Counted from the stretch's first letter, positions 35,958-45,435 are shown. The stretch is 64,000 nucleotides of DNA from Halobacillus_A sp043497005 (GCF_043497005.1 NZ_JBIEKE010000005.1:1-64000); one strand, 5' to 3'. Numbers and translations are program-made. The notes: a model not told the origin generated them from the sequence alone.

Positions 35958-37274
35958 ATGATGACAAAAAAAGATATTTATGATGTATTTGGAATTGGGT
36001 TTGGTCCAGCTGGTATTGCTCTTGCTGCTGCCATAGAAGATGAAGAAGAGTTCGAGAATACAAAGTGGAAGAAAAAATTTATTGATAAACAAGTGGATTC
36101 AACATGGATGCCTCAAATGCTTTTGCCGGGCACGGATATCCAACACCATTATTTACGAGACTTTGCGACACCAAGAAACCCTCGAAGTAAATACACCTTC
36201 CCCAATTACCTTCAAAAGAAAGGAAGATTATTTTCTTTTGGTTTGTTAAACCATCCAAGTCGTATAGAATGGTCTGATTACGTGAAATGGGTGGCAAACC
36301 AATTATCTCATGATGCCTCATATAAAACAGAAGCTTTAGAAGTTGAAATTGAGGAAACTGATAGAACCAAAGAGACTTTAAAAATCATTGCTTTTAATCA
36401 CGATAGTAATAATGAAGAAAGTTATTATACTCATAATTTAGTAATTAATTCTGGAAGAAAACCATTTATCCCCTCTATTTTTCAACCATTTTTAAATGAT
36501 GACATTTTCCATTCCAGTAAATTTAATACTAATATATCAAAGATACTTCCACGTGATGAAGAACATACTTTTACTGTTGTAGGATCTGGACAAAACGCTA
36601 TTGAGACTATCTTATATATATCCAATAAGTACCCACGAGCTAAAATTAATATGGTTTTAAGGCATACTGGTTTCCGCCTTTATGATCTAGGACATTTCAC
36701 AAATGAAGTTTTCTTTCCTGAATTTACAGATTATTTTGTTAATTTAACAAAAGAGAAAAGAGCAAACTTGTTTGAGCAAATTAAACATACCAATTATTCG
36801 GCAGTGGATGAAGATGTAAGTAAAGAACTTTATTGGAAAATGTATGAACAAGAAGTCGAAAATAAAAACCAAATCAGACTTTATCGTTGCAGTGAAGTAA
36901 TCAACATAAACAATGGAGACGACGGAAAATATGAATTAAGCTTACAAGATATTTATAGTAAAGACTATTCGACTATAGAAACGGATCATCTTATCCTTTG
37001 TACAGGATTTGTAGAAGAAAAAATCCCTTCGGTCTTAGCACCTATCAAGGATTATCTTGTCCTAGATGATAACGGAGAATTAATCGTATCGAAAGATTAC
37101 AAAGTTAAAACAGTAAATGACTTTAATATAGGAATCTATCTGAATGGGCTTACCGAAAAAACACATGGAATTGGTGATTCAGCTTCCTTTACAATGATGG
37201 CTACTAAAGCTCAGCGTATTCTTGAAAAAATGAACAGCTCAAAAGCAAAGAATGTGGTGGAGGTTAATAACTAA
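35958..37274 (+). CDS. L-lysine/L-ornithine N-monooxygenase family protein
   Basis: A 438-residue flavoprotein of the IucD/PvdA/SidA family. It has FAD motif GIGFGPAGIALA (about 10-21), the family segment MLLPGTDIQHHYLRDFATPRNPRSKYTF (given in part; about 52-79), NADPH motif VVGSGQNAIE (about 206-215) and the HLILCTGF motif (about 350). It hydroxylates the side-chain amine of lysine or ornithine. No siderophore synthetase is nearby; the genes around it instead fit hydrazine formation from N6-hydroxylysine. ATG 35958 and 35961 are both possible after GGAGG at 35948. Confidence 0.85.
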   Translation: MMTKKDIYDVFGIGFGPAGIALAAAIEDEEEFENTKWKKKFIDKQVDSTWMPQMLLPGTDIQHHYLRDFATPRNPRSKYTFPNYLQKKGRLFSFGLLNHPSRIEWSDYVKWVANQLSHDASYKTEALEVEIEETDRTKETLKIIAFNHDSNNEESYYTHNLVINSGRKPFIPSIFQPFLNDDIFHSSKFNTNISKILPRDEEHTFTVVGSGQNAIETILYISNKYPRAKINMVLRHTGFRLYDLGHFTNEVFFPEFTDYFVNLTKEKRANLFEQIKHTNYSAVDEDVSKELYWKMYEQEVENKNQIRLYRCSEVININNGDDGKYELSLQDIYSKDYSTIETDHLILCTGFVEEKIPSVLAPIKDYLVLDDNGELIVSKDYKVKTVNDFNIGIYLNGLTEKTHGIGDSASFTMMATKAQRILEKMNSSKAKNVVEVNN

Positions 37275-38566
37275 TGACATCTTTATTAAAGAATAAAAAT
37301 TTATCATATATCTCCCCTGTTTGGCCCCAATTTACAGGTTTAGAAATTGAATACGGTAAAGGAATTTATTTATACGATATTGATGGAAAAAAATACTTGG
37401 ATTTTACTTCAGGTATTGGTGTTACCAATACGGGTCATTGTCATGATAGAGTGGTTCGAACAATTCAGAATCAAGCTGAAAGATTGATTCATGGCCAATC
37501 AACCGTCATTTATAATCAACCCATGCTAAAACTGGCATCAAAGATAAATGAAATCACACCTCCTCAATTGAATTGTAGTTTTTTTACAAATAGTGGAAGC
37601 GAAGCTGTGGAAAGTGCTATCAAACTTGCCAGGCATGCTACTAATAAAACAAATATTATATGTTTTCAAGGGGGGTATCATGGACGTTCGATTGGAGCGA
37701 TGTCAGTAACCACAGCTAAATCTATATACCGTAATAAATATCAACCTCTTATGGCAGGTGTATCAGTTAGCCCGTTTCCATATTCGTATAGGTACCAACA
37801 AGAAGAAGATTCTTTGGAAGATTGGTGTATTAAAGAGCTTGAATATTTATTAAAGACTCAATCTTCACCTGATGAAACAGCTGCTATGATTTTAGAACCT
37901 GTTTTAGGAGAAGGGGGGTATGTAGTTCCACCTAAAAAATTTCTTCAACGGATTAGGGATATATGTGATCACTATGGAATCCTTCTTATTTTTGACGAAG
38001 TTCAGTCAGGATTTGGAAGAACGGGAGAGTTTTTTGCATTTGAGCACTTTGATGTTCAACCGGATATCTTAGTGGTGGCTAAAGGCTTAGCTTCTGGTCT
38101 CCCATTAAGTGGTATTGTTTCTTCTAGAGAGCTAATGGAAGAGTGGATACCAGGATCCCACGGAGGCACGTACGGTCCGAATCCAGTTGCAGCTTCGGCA
38201 GCCATCGAAACTATAAAAATTATTGAAGAAGAAAAATTGGTGGAAAACTCAGCTTCTTTAGGGAGAGTGTTATTAAAATCTCTCTACAAGCTGAAAAATG
38301 AATATCCTTTTATAGGAGAAGTTAGAGGATTAGGATTAATGGTTGGGTGTGAGTTTTCGTCTCACCATCCTTCGTCCTCAAAAATAGCCGAAGAGGTAAG
38401 GAAAAAATGTTTAGAGCAAGGATTAATTTTATTAACTTGCGGGAGTGATAATCAAGTAATAAGGTGGATTCCTCCTTTAACTTTAGATGAGAATTCACTA
38501 GAAAGAGCCTTGAAAATATTTGAAAATGCTTTGATCAAAGTCGAGGAAATAATACATGAACTTTGA
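37274..38566 (+). CDS. Class III PLP aminotransferase (GabT/ornithine-type)
   Basis: A 430-residue fold-type I aminotransferase. Motifs include FTNSGSEAVESAIKLAR (about 108), FDEVQSGFGRTG (about 243) with the cofactor-contacting Asp, and the Schiff-base lysine in VVAKGLASGLPLSG (about 272). Related enzymes act on omega-amines (4-aminobutyrate, ornithine, lysine semialdehyde precursors). The start overlaps the N-hydroxylase stop by one base. In this cluster it may recycle lysine semialdehyde or shape the hydrazine product; that is inferred. Confidence 0.8.
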   Translation: MTSLLKNKNLSYISPVWPQFTGLEIEYGKGIYLYDIDGKKYLDFTSGIGVTNTGHCHDRVVRTIQNQAERLIHGQSTVIYNQPMLKLASKINEITPPQLNCSFFTNSGSEAVESAIKLARHATNKTNIICFQGGYHGRSIGAMSVTTAKSIYRNKYQPLMAGVSVSPFPYSYRYQQEEDSLEDWCIKELEYLLKTQSSPDETAAMILEPVLGEGGYVVPPKKFLQRIRDICDHYGILLIFDEVQSGFGRTGEFFAFEHFDVQPDILVVAKGLASGLPLSGIVSSRELMEEWIPGSHGGTYGPNPVAASAAIETIKIIEEEKLVENSASLGRVLLKSLYKLKNEYPFIGEVRGLGLMVGCEFSSHHPSSSKIAEEVRKKCLEQGLILLTCGSDNQVIRWIPPLTLDENSLERALKIFENALIKVEEIIHEL

Positions 38567-39728
38567 TGTTTTAGTGATAGGTGGAGGAGTTATAGGATCG
38601 AGCATTGCGTATCATTTAACTAAAAGCAGGCGTCTTAAAGTAGGTTTGATCGAACAAGATACGTCTCCTGGAAAGGGGGCAACTAGTAAATCAGGTGGAC
38701 TCTTTCGTATGCATCACACTTTACCATCTAATTGTCTTCTTTCCCTGGAAAGTTACAGTATTTATTCTCGTTGGAGGGAATTTTTAGCAGGCGATTGTGA
38801 GTTCATACAGAATGGGTTTTCATTGATTGTGGGGGATCAGCACTTAAGTCAACTAAGAAAAAATATAGATATGATGAAATCAGAAGGGATAACAGTTTCC
38901 ACATACACCCCGGAAGAATATCAGAGGATGGAACCTAATTTTTCTAAAAAAAACGTGGGAGCGGTAGTTTATGAACCGTGTGGGGGACATGCCAATCCAG
39001 TAAAGGCGACTGATGGATTTTTACGAACTGCTCTTACAAACGGGATGGATATTATAGAAGGCACTAACGTCCATCGTCTTATTAAACAAAGGAACCATAT
39101 TGTAGGGGTAGATACAAATATAGGAGAGATTAATGCACCAAAAGTGATTCTTGCGACAGGAAGTTGGTCCAACTATCTTACTGAATCTGTAGGCATTTCT
39201 GTACCCGTAAGGGCTAAACGGTTAGGGGTAGCATTTATCAAGTCGAGAAATGATTATAGAGGAATCGAACATTCTTACATCGATGATATAACAGATTCCT
39301 ATTTTCGCCCCATAAATAAATCCAACGTCCTAGTGGGAATTAAAGCAGATGAATGGGATGTTGATTTAGAAACCAATTATAGGAAGGTTGGGTTAAATGA
39401 AGTGAATGAAGCTATACAAAGAATCTCAATAAGGTTTCCTCATCTCCAAAATGCTTTGCCTTATGGAGGAAGGGTTAGTTTTGATGGATACACGCCTGAT
39501 CAAAACCCCATTATAGGGAGTTCACATATAGAAGGTCTATATTATGCTTTTGGTTTTAGTGGCGGAGGATTTAAAGTAGCTCCAGCTGTAGGGAGAGCTG
39601 TACAACATGAAGTAGAATACGGAAGTAAAGAAAAAATTTTAGAACCCTTTAGGCTAAACCGTTTTAGGAAGATGACACAAGATAAATTTCTGTATAAAAA
39701 TGGAGGTAATATATATGGAAGTACGTAA
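38556..39728 (+). CDS. DAO-family FAD-dependent amine oxidase
   Basis: A 390-residue protein with the dinucleotide motif VIGGGVIGSSIAYHL (about 6-20), GATSKSGGLFRMHH, and the C-terminal FGFSGGGFKVAPAVGRAV flavin motif (about 335-352) of glycine/D-amino-acid oxidases. In hydrazine pathways such as s56-p1, an oxidase of this family cleaves the lysine-glycine hydrazine adduct to release hydrazinoacetate. The gene overlaps the aminotransferase by 11 bases. Family is clear; the substrate is inferred from neighbours. Confidence 0.8.
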   Translation: MNFDVLVIGGGVIGSSIAYHLTKSRRLKVGLIEQDTSPGKGATSKSGGLFRMHHTLPSNCLLSLESYSIYSRWREFLAGDCEFIQNGFSLIVGDQHLSQLRKNIDMMKSEGITVSTYTPEEYQRMEPNFSKKNVGAVVYEPCGGHANPVKATDGFLRTALTNGMDIIEGTNVHRLIKQRNHIVGVDTNIGEINAPKVILATGSWSNYLTESVGISVPVRAKRLGVAFIKSRNDYRGIEHSYIDDITDSYFRPINKSNVLVGIKADEWDVDLETNYRKVGLNEVNEAIQRISIRFPHLQNALPYGGRVSFDGYTPDQNPIIGSSHIEGLYYAFGFSGGGFKVAPAVGRAVQHEVEYGSKEKILEPFRLNRFRKMTQDKFLYKNGGNIYGST

Positions 39729-40806
39729 TGCTCATCCATATTTTATGTATGATGATATTTTAAAACAACCGGAGTATATAGAAAAAACTTTATCCAAGTA
39801 TAAAGAAACCTCTTTTATTACTAAAATCGCTCATCAAATCTATAAATCTAAGCGCCTAATTTTAATTGGTTGTGGGACTTCCTTTAATGTTGCTTTATCT
39901 GTCAAAGACGTTAGTTCTCATATTTTTGGAAAAACTAATCTTGTTGAAGCCGTACCTTCTTTTGAGCTAGTTCACTCTCAATTCAGTCTTAGTAACGAGG
40001 ATTGTATTATTTCTTTTTCACATTCGGGTGAAACCCACATGACAAATAAAGCACTAAAATTAGCTCGAGAAAATGGTTGTAAAACAGTAAGTGTTACTGC
40101 ATTTCCCTCAAGCACATCTGGTCAGACTGCAGATTATGTATTACCTACTTTATATCAAGATGAAAGGTCACTTGCCCATACCATCAGTTATTCCCTAAGT
40201 TTTGTTAGTGCTTTATTGCTACTAGGAGCATTAGCAGAAATACAAGGATTCGTTGGGATAGATACTTTTGTGCAAGAAGAAGTGGATAAACTGTCCCAAC
40301 TAATAAAAAGCATTCTAGAAGATGAAGAACAATTCAAAAATATAGCGTTAAATATGGCGGAAAAAGACTTACTAGTGTTTGTAGGTACAGGAACGAGTTT
40401 AGGAGTTGCTTCAGAAATTGCTCTTAAATCTATTGAAACTCATTATACCCCGTCATTTAACTATGATTTGGAACATACTCTCCATGGACCCTTACCAATG
40501 TGTAACGAAAAGACACAGTTTGTTTTAATTTTACCAAATAATCAAGTAAACGAGAGGACTAATGAACTGTTAATGGCTTTAAAGCACATCAAATCAGATT
40601 CATTTATCCTTTCCCCTTCTCAACCATTTAATGAGGCAACCAATCATTATAAATTACCACCATTTAATGAAATTATAAGTCCGATAATCAGTGTGGTCCC
40701 TCTACAACTCTTAACCTATTTTACAGCAACAAATAAAAAATTAAATCCAGATTTGATTAGAAGAGATAATTCTAAATATCATCTAGCCAGGGGCGCCTAT
40801 GTTTAA
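39715..40806 (+). CDS. Double-SIS-domain protein (GlmS isomerase-like, no glutaminase)
   Basis: A 363-residue protein with two SIS domains. The first (about 35-165) has LILIGCGTSFNVALS and ISFSHSGETHMTNKAL; the second (about 195-320) has DLLVFVGTGTSLGVASE and LEHTLHGPLPM. The N-terminal HPYFMYDDILKQPEYI recalls the start of the GlmS isomerase domain. The glutaminase domain is absent, as in fructosamine-6-phosphate deglycases and sugar isomerases. Start 39715 follows GGAGGT. Its presence suggests a sugar- or amine-phosphate step in the pathway. Confidence 0.7.
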   Translation: MEVRNAHPYFMYDDILKQPEYIEKTLSKYKETSFITKIAHQIYKSKRLILIGCGTSFNVALSVKDVSSHIFGKTNLVEAVPSFELVHSQFSLSNEDCIISFSHSGETHMTNKALKLARENGCKTVSVTAFPSSTSGQTADYVLPTLYQDERSLAHTISYSLSFVSALLLLGALAEIQGFVGIDTFVQEEVDKLSQLIKSILEDEEQFKNIALNMAEKDLLVFVGTGTSLGVASEIALKSIETHYTPSFNYDLEHTLHGPLPMCNEKTQFVLILPNNQVNERTNELLMALKHIKSDSFILSPSQPFNEATNHYKLPPFNEIISPIISVVPLQLLTYFTATNKKLNPDLIRRDNSKYHLARGAYV

Positions 40807-41890
40807 TCAATATGTACAGCCCTATGATCCTGTTAAGATATTGTCTGTTTCAGATCTAAATCCCTCCTTTTTTAATAACGACACTATAAAAATTGGTGTA
40901 AGTGCTAATTTAGGAGGTCATACAAGAGAATTATGTGCGGGAATATCAGTAGCCCTTGAAAAATGGATGCTAAAACAGCGAGATTATAATGTGCAGATAC
41001 TATGGGAGGAATGCACATTAGATAAAAATGATTCGATCAAAGCAGCCAATTCTCTAATAGCCAGAGGAGCTGACGTAATCATTGGACATTTAAGTGCCAC
41101 CCAGGCTCTTTATTGCTTGCAGGTATATGGAGAAGCTGGCATTCCTTTTTTAGCCCCTGGCACCTCTCATCCAGATCTTACTAGATATGGATATAAAAAT
41201 GTTTTGAGATTCTGTGGTTTAGACACGGATATGGCTCAAAAAATGATAGAAGTCGTTAAGCGAGAAAATGCTAAAAAAATAACCTTAATCTATGAAAACA
41301 AAGAGTACGGGGAAAAGCTCGGTTCTTTATTAACTAGGAATGCTAAAAAAGAGACAACTATTGATATCACACAAACTATTAAATGGGATCAGGTTATTAA
41401 AGAGAAATTAGAAAATAAAATCATTCTGTTTGCCGGTCGTTATGAACTAGCTATAGAAGTTATTAAATATCTAGAAGCGATAGGCTTCAAAGGAATGGTG
41501 GTTTTAGGGGACGACAGTTATATTTCAGATTTGTTGGAATTTGTAAATGAGGTTAACGAAGACATAGATATACGTATCGTTTCGACTCCATTAAATAATA
41601 AGAGTGAGCTGTTTAATGAATTTCAAAAAGCTTATATTCAAAAAGCAGATGCACCTTTAGGTGCTTATTCGATTACAAGCTATGCAGCAACAAAATATTT
41701 ATTGCAATCTTTAGATCAACTGAAACACACGTCTTTAGAAAATTTGATTTCCCATATAAAAAAAATAGCTACTAGCTATGAAGATCCCTTGCTGGGAAAG
41801 TTGGAGTTTACCTCTAATGGAGACCCTTGGAATTTTAAGTGGATAGAATACAAATTAGAAGGTGGAGAATTTAAAAAAATTGAGGAGTGA
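40799..41890 (+). CDS. Cytosolic type 1 periplasmic-binding-protein-fold protein (LivJ-like)
   Basis: A 363-residue protein with the type 1 binding-protein pattern IKIGVSANLGGHTRELCAGI (about 31-50), ADVIIGHLSATQAL (about 95), GIPFLAPGTSHP (about 120) and KKITLIYENKEYG (about 160). Normal family members have a signal peptide; this one begins MFNQYVQPYDPVKIL with no hydrophobic segment or lipobox, so it should stay in the cytosol. No ABC permease genes are nearby. It could sense an amino-acid-like intermediate, as AmiC does for amides. It overlaps the previous gene by 8 bases. Confidence 0.6.
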   Translation: MFNQYVQPYDPVKILSVSDLNPSFFNNDTIKIGVSANLGGHTRELCAGISVALEKWMLKQRDYNVQILWEECTLDKNDSIKAANSLIARGADVIIGHLSATQALYCLQVYGEAGIPFLAPGTSHPDLTRYGYKNVLRFCGLDTDMAQKMIEVVKRENAKKITLIYENKEYGEKLGSLLTRNAKKETTIDITQTIKWDQVIKEKLENKIILFAGRYELAIEVIKYLEAIGFKGMVVLGDDSYISDLLEFVNEVNEDIDIRIVSTPLNNKSELFNEFQKAYIQKADAPLGAYSITSYAATKYLLQSLDQLKHTSLENLISHIKKIATSYEDPLLGKLEFTSNGDPWNFKWIEYKLEGGEFKKIEE

Positions 41891-41894
41891 TTGT

Positions 41895-42698
41895 ATGGTT
41901 TGGATTTTCACCTATGGACTAAGTAATCATCCGGAAACAATAAAAAAAGATATTGGCCATTTCAATAGTTTCGAAAAGACTGTTTTAGCAGATCATGTTT
42001 ATACATTTACAGGATACCATGAAACATTTAAAGGTGGTACTTCTACCATAATTCCAATGGAAGGAGGACAAGTTTTAGGAGTAGCTTACGAAATAGACGA
42101 TGAGAAATTAAAAAACCTGGTAAGCAATGGCCATGGGTACGAGCTAAGAACACACACAGCTTTAATAAATAACAAAAGCCAGGAAGTTTATATTCTTCAG
42201 CCAAAAGAAGTAAAAGAAGTGAACTTACCAGCATTAGATTATATTGAAACCGTAAGAGAAGGCCTTTATTATCATTATCCCAAAGAAATGGTAGACCTAT
42301 ATTTAAAAAGAGCTCTCAATAGAGCTAAAAAAGAAGAACTTCCCATTCAACGAGAGACTAATAATTCCTATAAAAAGGAATATGGAGCTTTTTTAAGAAG
42401 GTTATATCCTTGGAAAAGGGCAAATAAATCTCCTTTTGGATCCGGTCTATTAGTTGTAAATCCGAATGAAAGCACGTCTCCACATAGCCACGATGAAGAA
42501 GAAACTTTTGTAATTTTGGAAGGAGAAGGAGTAGTAAGTATTGATAATCATTCTGAAAACGTTAGTAAAGGTGACGCTATTTACTTTGAGCCATATTCAG
42601 TGCATTCCATAAAAAATATAGGTGCAGAACCATTAAAGTTTATAGCAATATGGTGGGGAGCTGTAGGGGTTGAACAATATGTGTTGGAAAACTATTAA
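41895..42698 (+). CDS. GGCT-like + cupin fusion, probable cupin half of a hydrazine synthetase
   Basis: ATG 41895 is preferred because GAGGAG lies just upstream. The 267-residue protein joins a gamma-glutamylcyclotransferase-like domain (about 1-130: FTYGLSNHPE, LGVAYEIDDEKLKNL, GHGYELRTHT) to a cupin (about 165-262). The cupin metal ligands read His 197, His 199, Glu 203 and His 237. Known hydrazine synthetases combine a zinc cupin with a MetRS-like domain in one chain; here the MetRS-like partner is the next gene. The GGCT domain is an addition I do not know from those enzymes. Confidence 0.7.
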   Translation: MVWIFTYGLSNHPETIKKDIGHFNSFEKTVLADHVYTFTGYHETFKGGTSTIIPMEGGQVLGVAYEIDDEKLKNLVSNGHGYELRTHTALINNKSQEVYILQPKEVKEVNLPALDYIETVREGLYYHYPKEMVDLYLKRALNRAKKEELPIQRETNNSYKKEYGAFLRRLYPWKRANKSPFGSGLLVVNPNESTSPHSHDEEETFVILEGEGVVSIDNHSENVSKGDAIYFEPYSVHSIKNIGAEPLKFIAIWWGAVGVEQYVLENY

Positions 42699-42722
42699 AA
42701 AACATGAAAAAGGATGAAATAA

Positions 42723-44339
42723 ATGAAAAATATTTTTGTTACTGCTACTCCTCCGACTCCTAATGGAGGATTGCATCTAGGACATTTAGCCGGGCCCTAT
42801 TTAGGGGCTGATGTTTTTTCAAGGTTTCAAAAAATGCAAGGACACAAAGTAACTTATCTCACATACGGTGATGCTAATCAAAGTTTTGTAGTTACTACAG
42901 CGAAAAGGAAAAACTTAACCCCTCAAGAGCTTATAAAACGAAACAATGTTTCTATTGTATCAACTATGCTTAAAGCTGATATTGAAATTGATGGATATAA
43001 ATACGTTTTGGACAATAAACACCATTCCAAGTTTGTTCAAGAATTCTTTTTAGACTTATATGAGAAAGGAATCATTATCGAAAAATACTACCAGGCCTTA
43101 CACTGCGATGATTGTAACCAATATTTGTTTGAATCGTTTATAGAAGGTTTATGCCCTTTTTGTAAAAAGAAATCATCGGGAAATTTATGTGAAAATTGTG
43201 CGCGAATTAATAACCCGAATGACTTAGAAAGTCCAATATGTAATATATGTAAGAACCCAGCTCAAGCAAAAGAACAAAAAGGATTCTTTTTCTCTTTCAG
43301 AAATCTTTATACAATATTAAAAGATTTTTATGAATCTCGTACTACATGGAGACCTACCCTTATTGAATATTGTCGGCAATTAATTGATAAAGGAATTCCT
43401 GATTATCCAGTTTCGTACCCCACTAATTGGGGCATCCCTGTGCCTGTAGGTGGGAATAAGGACCAGTCAATAAATGTATGGTTTGAAATGTACCCAGGAA
43501 TTATAGATAGCATTAAATCTTCTTCATCTTACGATGACTCTACAGATGAAAAATTAATGGTTCAATTTTTAGGTTTTGATAATTGCTTCTTTAATTCTGT
43601 TCTTCATGTTGCTTCAGCATTAGTAAAAGATGATGAGCAATATTTAGTTCCCGAACATATCTATACGAATCATTTCTATTTATTAGAAAAGAGCAAATTT
43701 TCTACTAGTAAAAATCATGTGATATGGGCGGAAGACTTTCTTCAAGATGTAGAAGCTGATACTTTACGATATTATTTAAGTCTGACCAATCCTGAGCATA
43801 ACCAAACAAATTTTGAATTACAAGAGTATTTCGCAAAGAGTGAAAAACTAAAAACATCATTAGATGAAGTTATCGAGAGCTTTTTGACTCTTACTTATGA
43901 ATACAATAGTCGATTTAACAACTTACTATCAAATCAAGAGATAGATTACGAAGCTATAGGGTTATTAGAAAATACTAAAGCCCAGTTAGATGAATTTTTA
44001 GGGTTTGAACATTTTAGTCTGCGTAAAGCAGCTATAGCTATAAAAGATTATTTGGAAGGCATTGAAAATTATATCGCTAAATACAAACATTTATCTCATT
44101 CTCAATATGAAATTCCGTTTAAATCTTTTGTACTATCAATTGGATATCTTATAAAAGGTTTGGCTTATTTTACTAAACCTATTATGCCTAAAACATCTGA
44201 TGAGATTTTTGCCCTTTTTTCTATTAGCACTTCTGAGGAACCTCGGTGGGAAAACGTTAATAACGAATTGAAAGAAGGAGAATGGTTATCCAATAATAAC
44301 CGGGAAAAACAGGTAGAGAGTGTCTTCTATGAAAACTAA
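42723..44339 (+). CDS. Methionyl-tRNA-synthetase-like enzyme, probable N-N bond-forming ligase
   Basis: A 538-residue class I synthetase-like protein. The HIGH equivalent is HLGH at 18-21; KMSKS is KFSTSK at 325-330. Between them is a MetRS-type zinc insertion with four CxxC pairs (128/131, 144/147, 156/159, 173/176), then WGIPVPV. The C-terminal helical domain (about 365-500) is MetRS-like but short, without a tRNA-binding extension. Such paralogues paired with cupins activate an amino acid for condensation with N6-hydroxylysine to give a hydrazine (Spb40 type). A resistance or housekeeping MetRS is less likely given the neighbours. Confidence 0.7.
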   Translation: MKNIFVTATPPTPNGGLHLGHLAGPYLGADVFSRFQKMQGHKVTYLTYGDANQSFVVTTAKRKNLTPQELIKRNNVSIVSTMLKADIEIDGYKYVLDNKHHSKFVQEFFLDLYEKGIIIEKYYQALHCDDCNQYLFESFIEGLCPFCKKKSSGNLCENCARINNPNDLESPICNICKNPAQAKEQKGFFFSFRNLYTILKDFYESRTTWRPTLIEYCRQLIDKGIPDYPVSYPTNWGIPVPVGGNKDQSINVWFEMYPGIIDSIKSSSSYDDSTDEKLMVQFLGFDNCFFNSVLHVASALVKDDEQYLVPEHIYTNHFYLLEKSKFSTSKNHVIWAEDFLQDVEADTLRYYLSLTNPEHNQTNFELQEYFAKSEKLKTSLDEVIESFLTLTYEYNSRFNNLLSNQEIDYEAIGLLENTKAQLDEFLGFEHFSLRKAAIAIKDYLEGIENYIAKYKHLSHSQYEIPFKSFVLSIGYLIKGLAYFTKPIMPKTSDEIFALFSISTSEEPRWENVNNELKEGEWLSNNNREKQVESVFYEN

Positions 44340-45336
44340 AATAATGAAGTTTGGCGGCACCACATTGGATTCTTCATTGAAACGTATGGAAATCGCCCAT
44401 CTCATAAAAGAAGAGGGACAGAAATATAAATTGGTAGTGGTGGTTTCCGCAATGGGAAGGATGGGAAGTCCGTATGCAACCGATACTTTGATTAATTACT
44501 TGAAAGAAAAGAAATTTTCAAAAAAAGAATACTCCATGCTTTCTTCCTGTGGGGAAGTAATTTCAAGTGTGGTTTTAAGTGCTGAATTACAAACTATTAA
44601 TATAAAGTCCATTGCGCTAACCGGAGGTGAAGCCGGGATTCAAACGCACTATAAAGATGACCAAACTAAGATTAAATATATAAATTCTAAGAAACTGGAA
44701 GGATATTTAGATGAAGGATATATCCCTATCGTTGCAGGATTTCAAGGGGAAAGAGAAGATAGGTCTATAACTACTTTAGATAGAGGTGGTAGTGACATAA
44801 CAGGAACTTCTTTAGGTAATTCTCTTAACGCTGATTTAATTGAAATTTATACGGATGTTGCAGGCATACGAACCACTGATCCAAGTATCGTAAATGATTC
44901 CATGTTGATTTCAAATTTAACTTATAGTCAAGCTGAATTAATGGCTAATAACGGAGCTGAAATTATTCACCCTGAGGCAATTAAGTGGGCTTCTATTCGG
45001 AAAATACCTATTCTTATTAAAAAAATCGCTTCTAATGAAGAAACAAGAATAGAATACGCCCGCACTAAAAGCATTTCAAAATCCAATAAAGCATTAGGCA
45101 TCACTATTGATACAAATCATCAAGAGAGCAAAATAACCATTATAGAACCATACAAGGAGCTGGACTCCCATCACATTCATTTATTTCTGCTAAAAAATAT
45201 TGTTTACAGCTATGCTTATAAAAACAAAGGGAATTGTATTTCATTTAAAGTTTCTAGTGAAGATATGCCTAAGGCAATAAAACTGATTCACAAAGCGTTG
45301 TTTATGAAGAAATCACAAGAAGTATTGAATGTTTAA
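44329..45336 (+). CDS. Aspartate kinase, short form
   Basis: A 335-residue amino-acid kinase with KFGGTTLDSS (about 5), TLDRGGSDITGTSLG (about 148) and IHPEAIKWA (about 210), diagnostic of aspartate kinases. Bacillus LysC-type enzymes have about 400 residues with two full ACT domains; only one partial ACT-like region remains here (about 265-330). A feedback-insensitive kinase would feed the aspartate-lysine pathway and supply lysine for N-hydroxylation. The start overlaps the MetRS-like gene by 11 bases. Deregulation is inferred. Confidence 0.8.
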   Translation: MKTKIMKFGGTTLDSSLKRMEIAHLIKEEGQKYKLVVVVSAMGRMGSPYATDTLINYLKEKKFSKKEYSMLSSCGEVISSVVLSAELQTINIKSIALTGGEAGIQTHYKDDQTKIKYINSKKLEGYLDEGYIPIVAGFQGEREDRSITTLDRGGSDITGTSLGNSLNADLIEIYTDVAGIRTTDPSIVNDSMLISNLTYSQAELMANNGAEIIHPEAIKWASIRKIPILIKKIASNEETRIEYARTKSISKSNKALGITIDTNHQESKITIIEPYKELDSHHIHLFLLKNIVYSYAYKNKGNCISFKVSSEDMPKAIKLIHKALFMKKSQEVLNV

Positions 45337-45435
45337 TCATTGTGTTTTGCTGAGAATCTAAATTAAAAAGCAATAATTAAAAAGCAATTCACCGCACTAA
45401 ATGATAATTTTAGTTAAAAGAAAGAGGTGAATTCT

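Noticed and set aside
35958..37274. Hydroxamate siderophore cluster
   Set aside because: An N-hydroxylase and an aminotransferase could suggest this, but there is no IucA/IucC-type synthetase, NRPS, acyltransferase or ferric-siderophore uptake gene in the window.
42723..44339. Plain second methionyl-tRNA synthetase giving antibiotic resistance
   Set aside because: The protein has no C-terminal tRNA-binding extension, a degenerate KMSKS (KFSTSK), and is embedded by overlaps and short gaps between a cupin and an aspartate kinase gene. The pathway reading explains more, though sequence placement has not been run.
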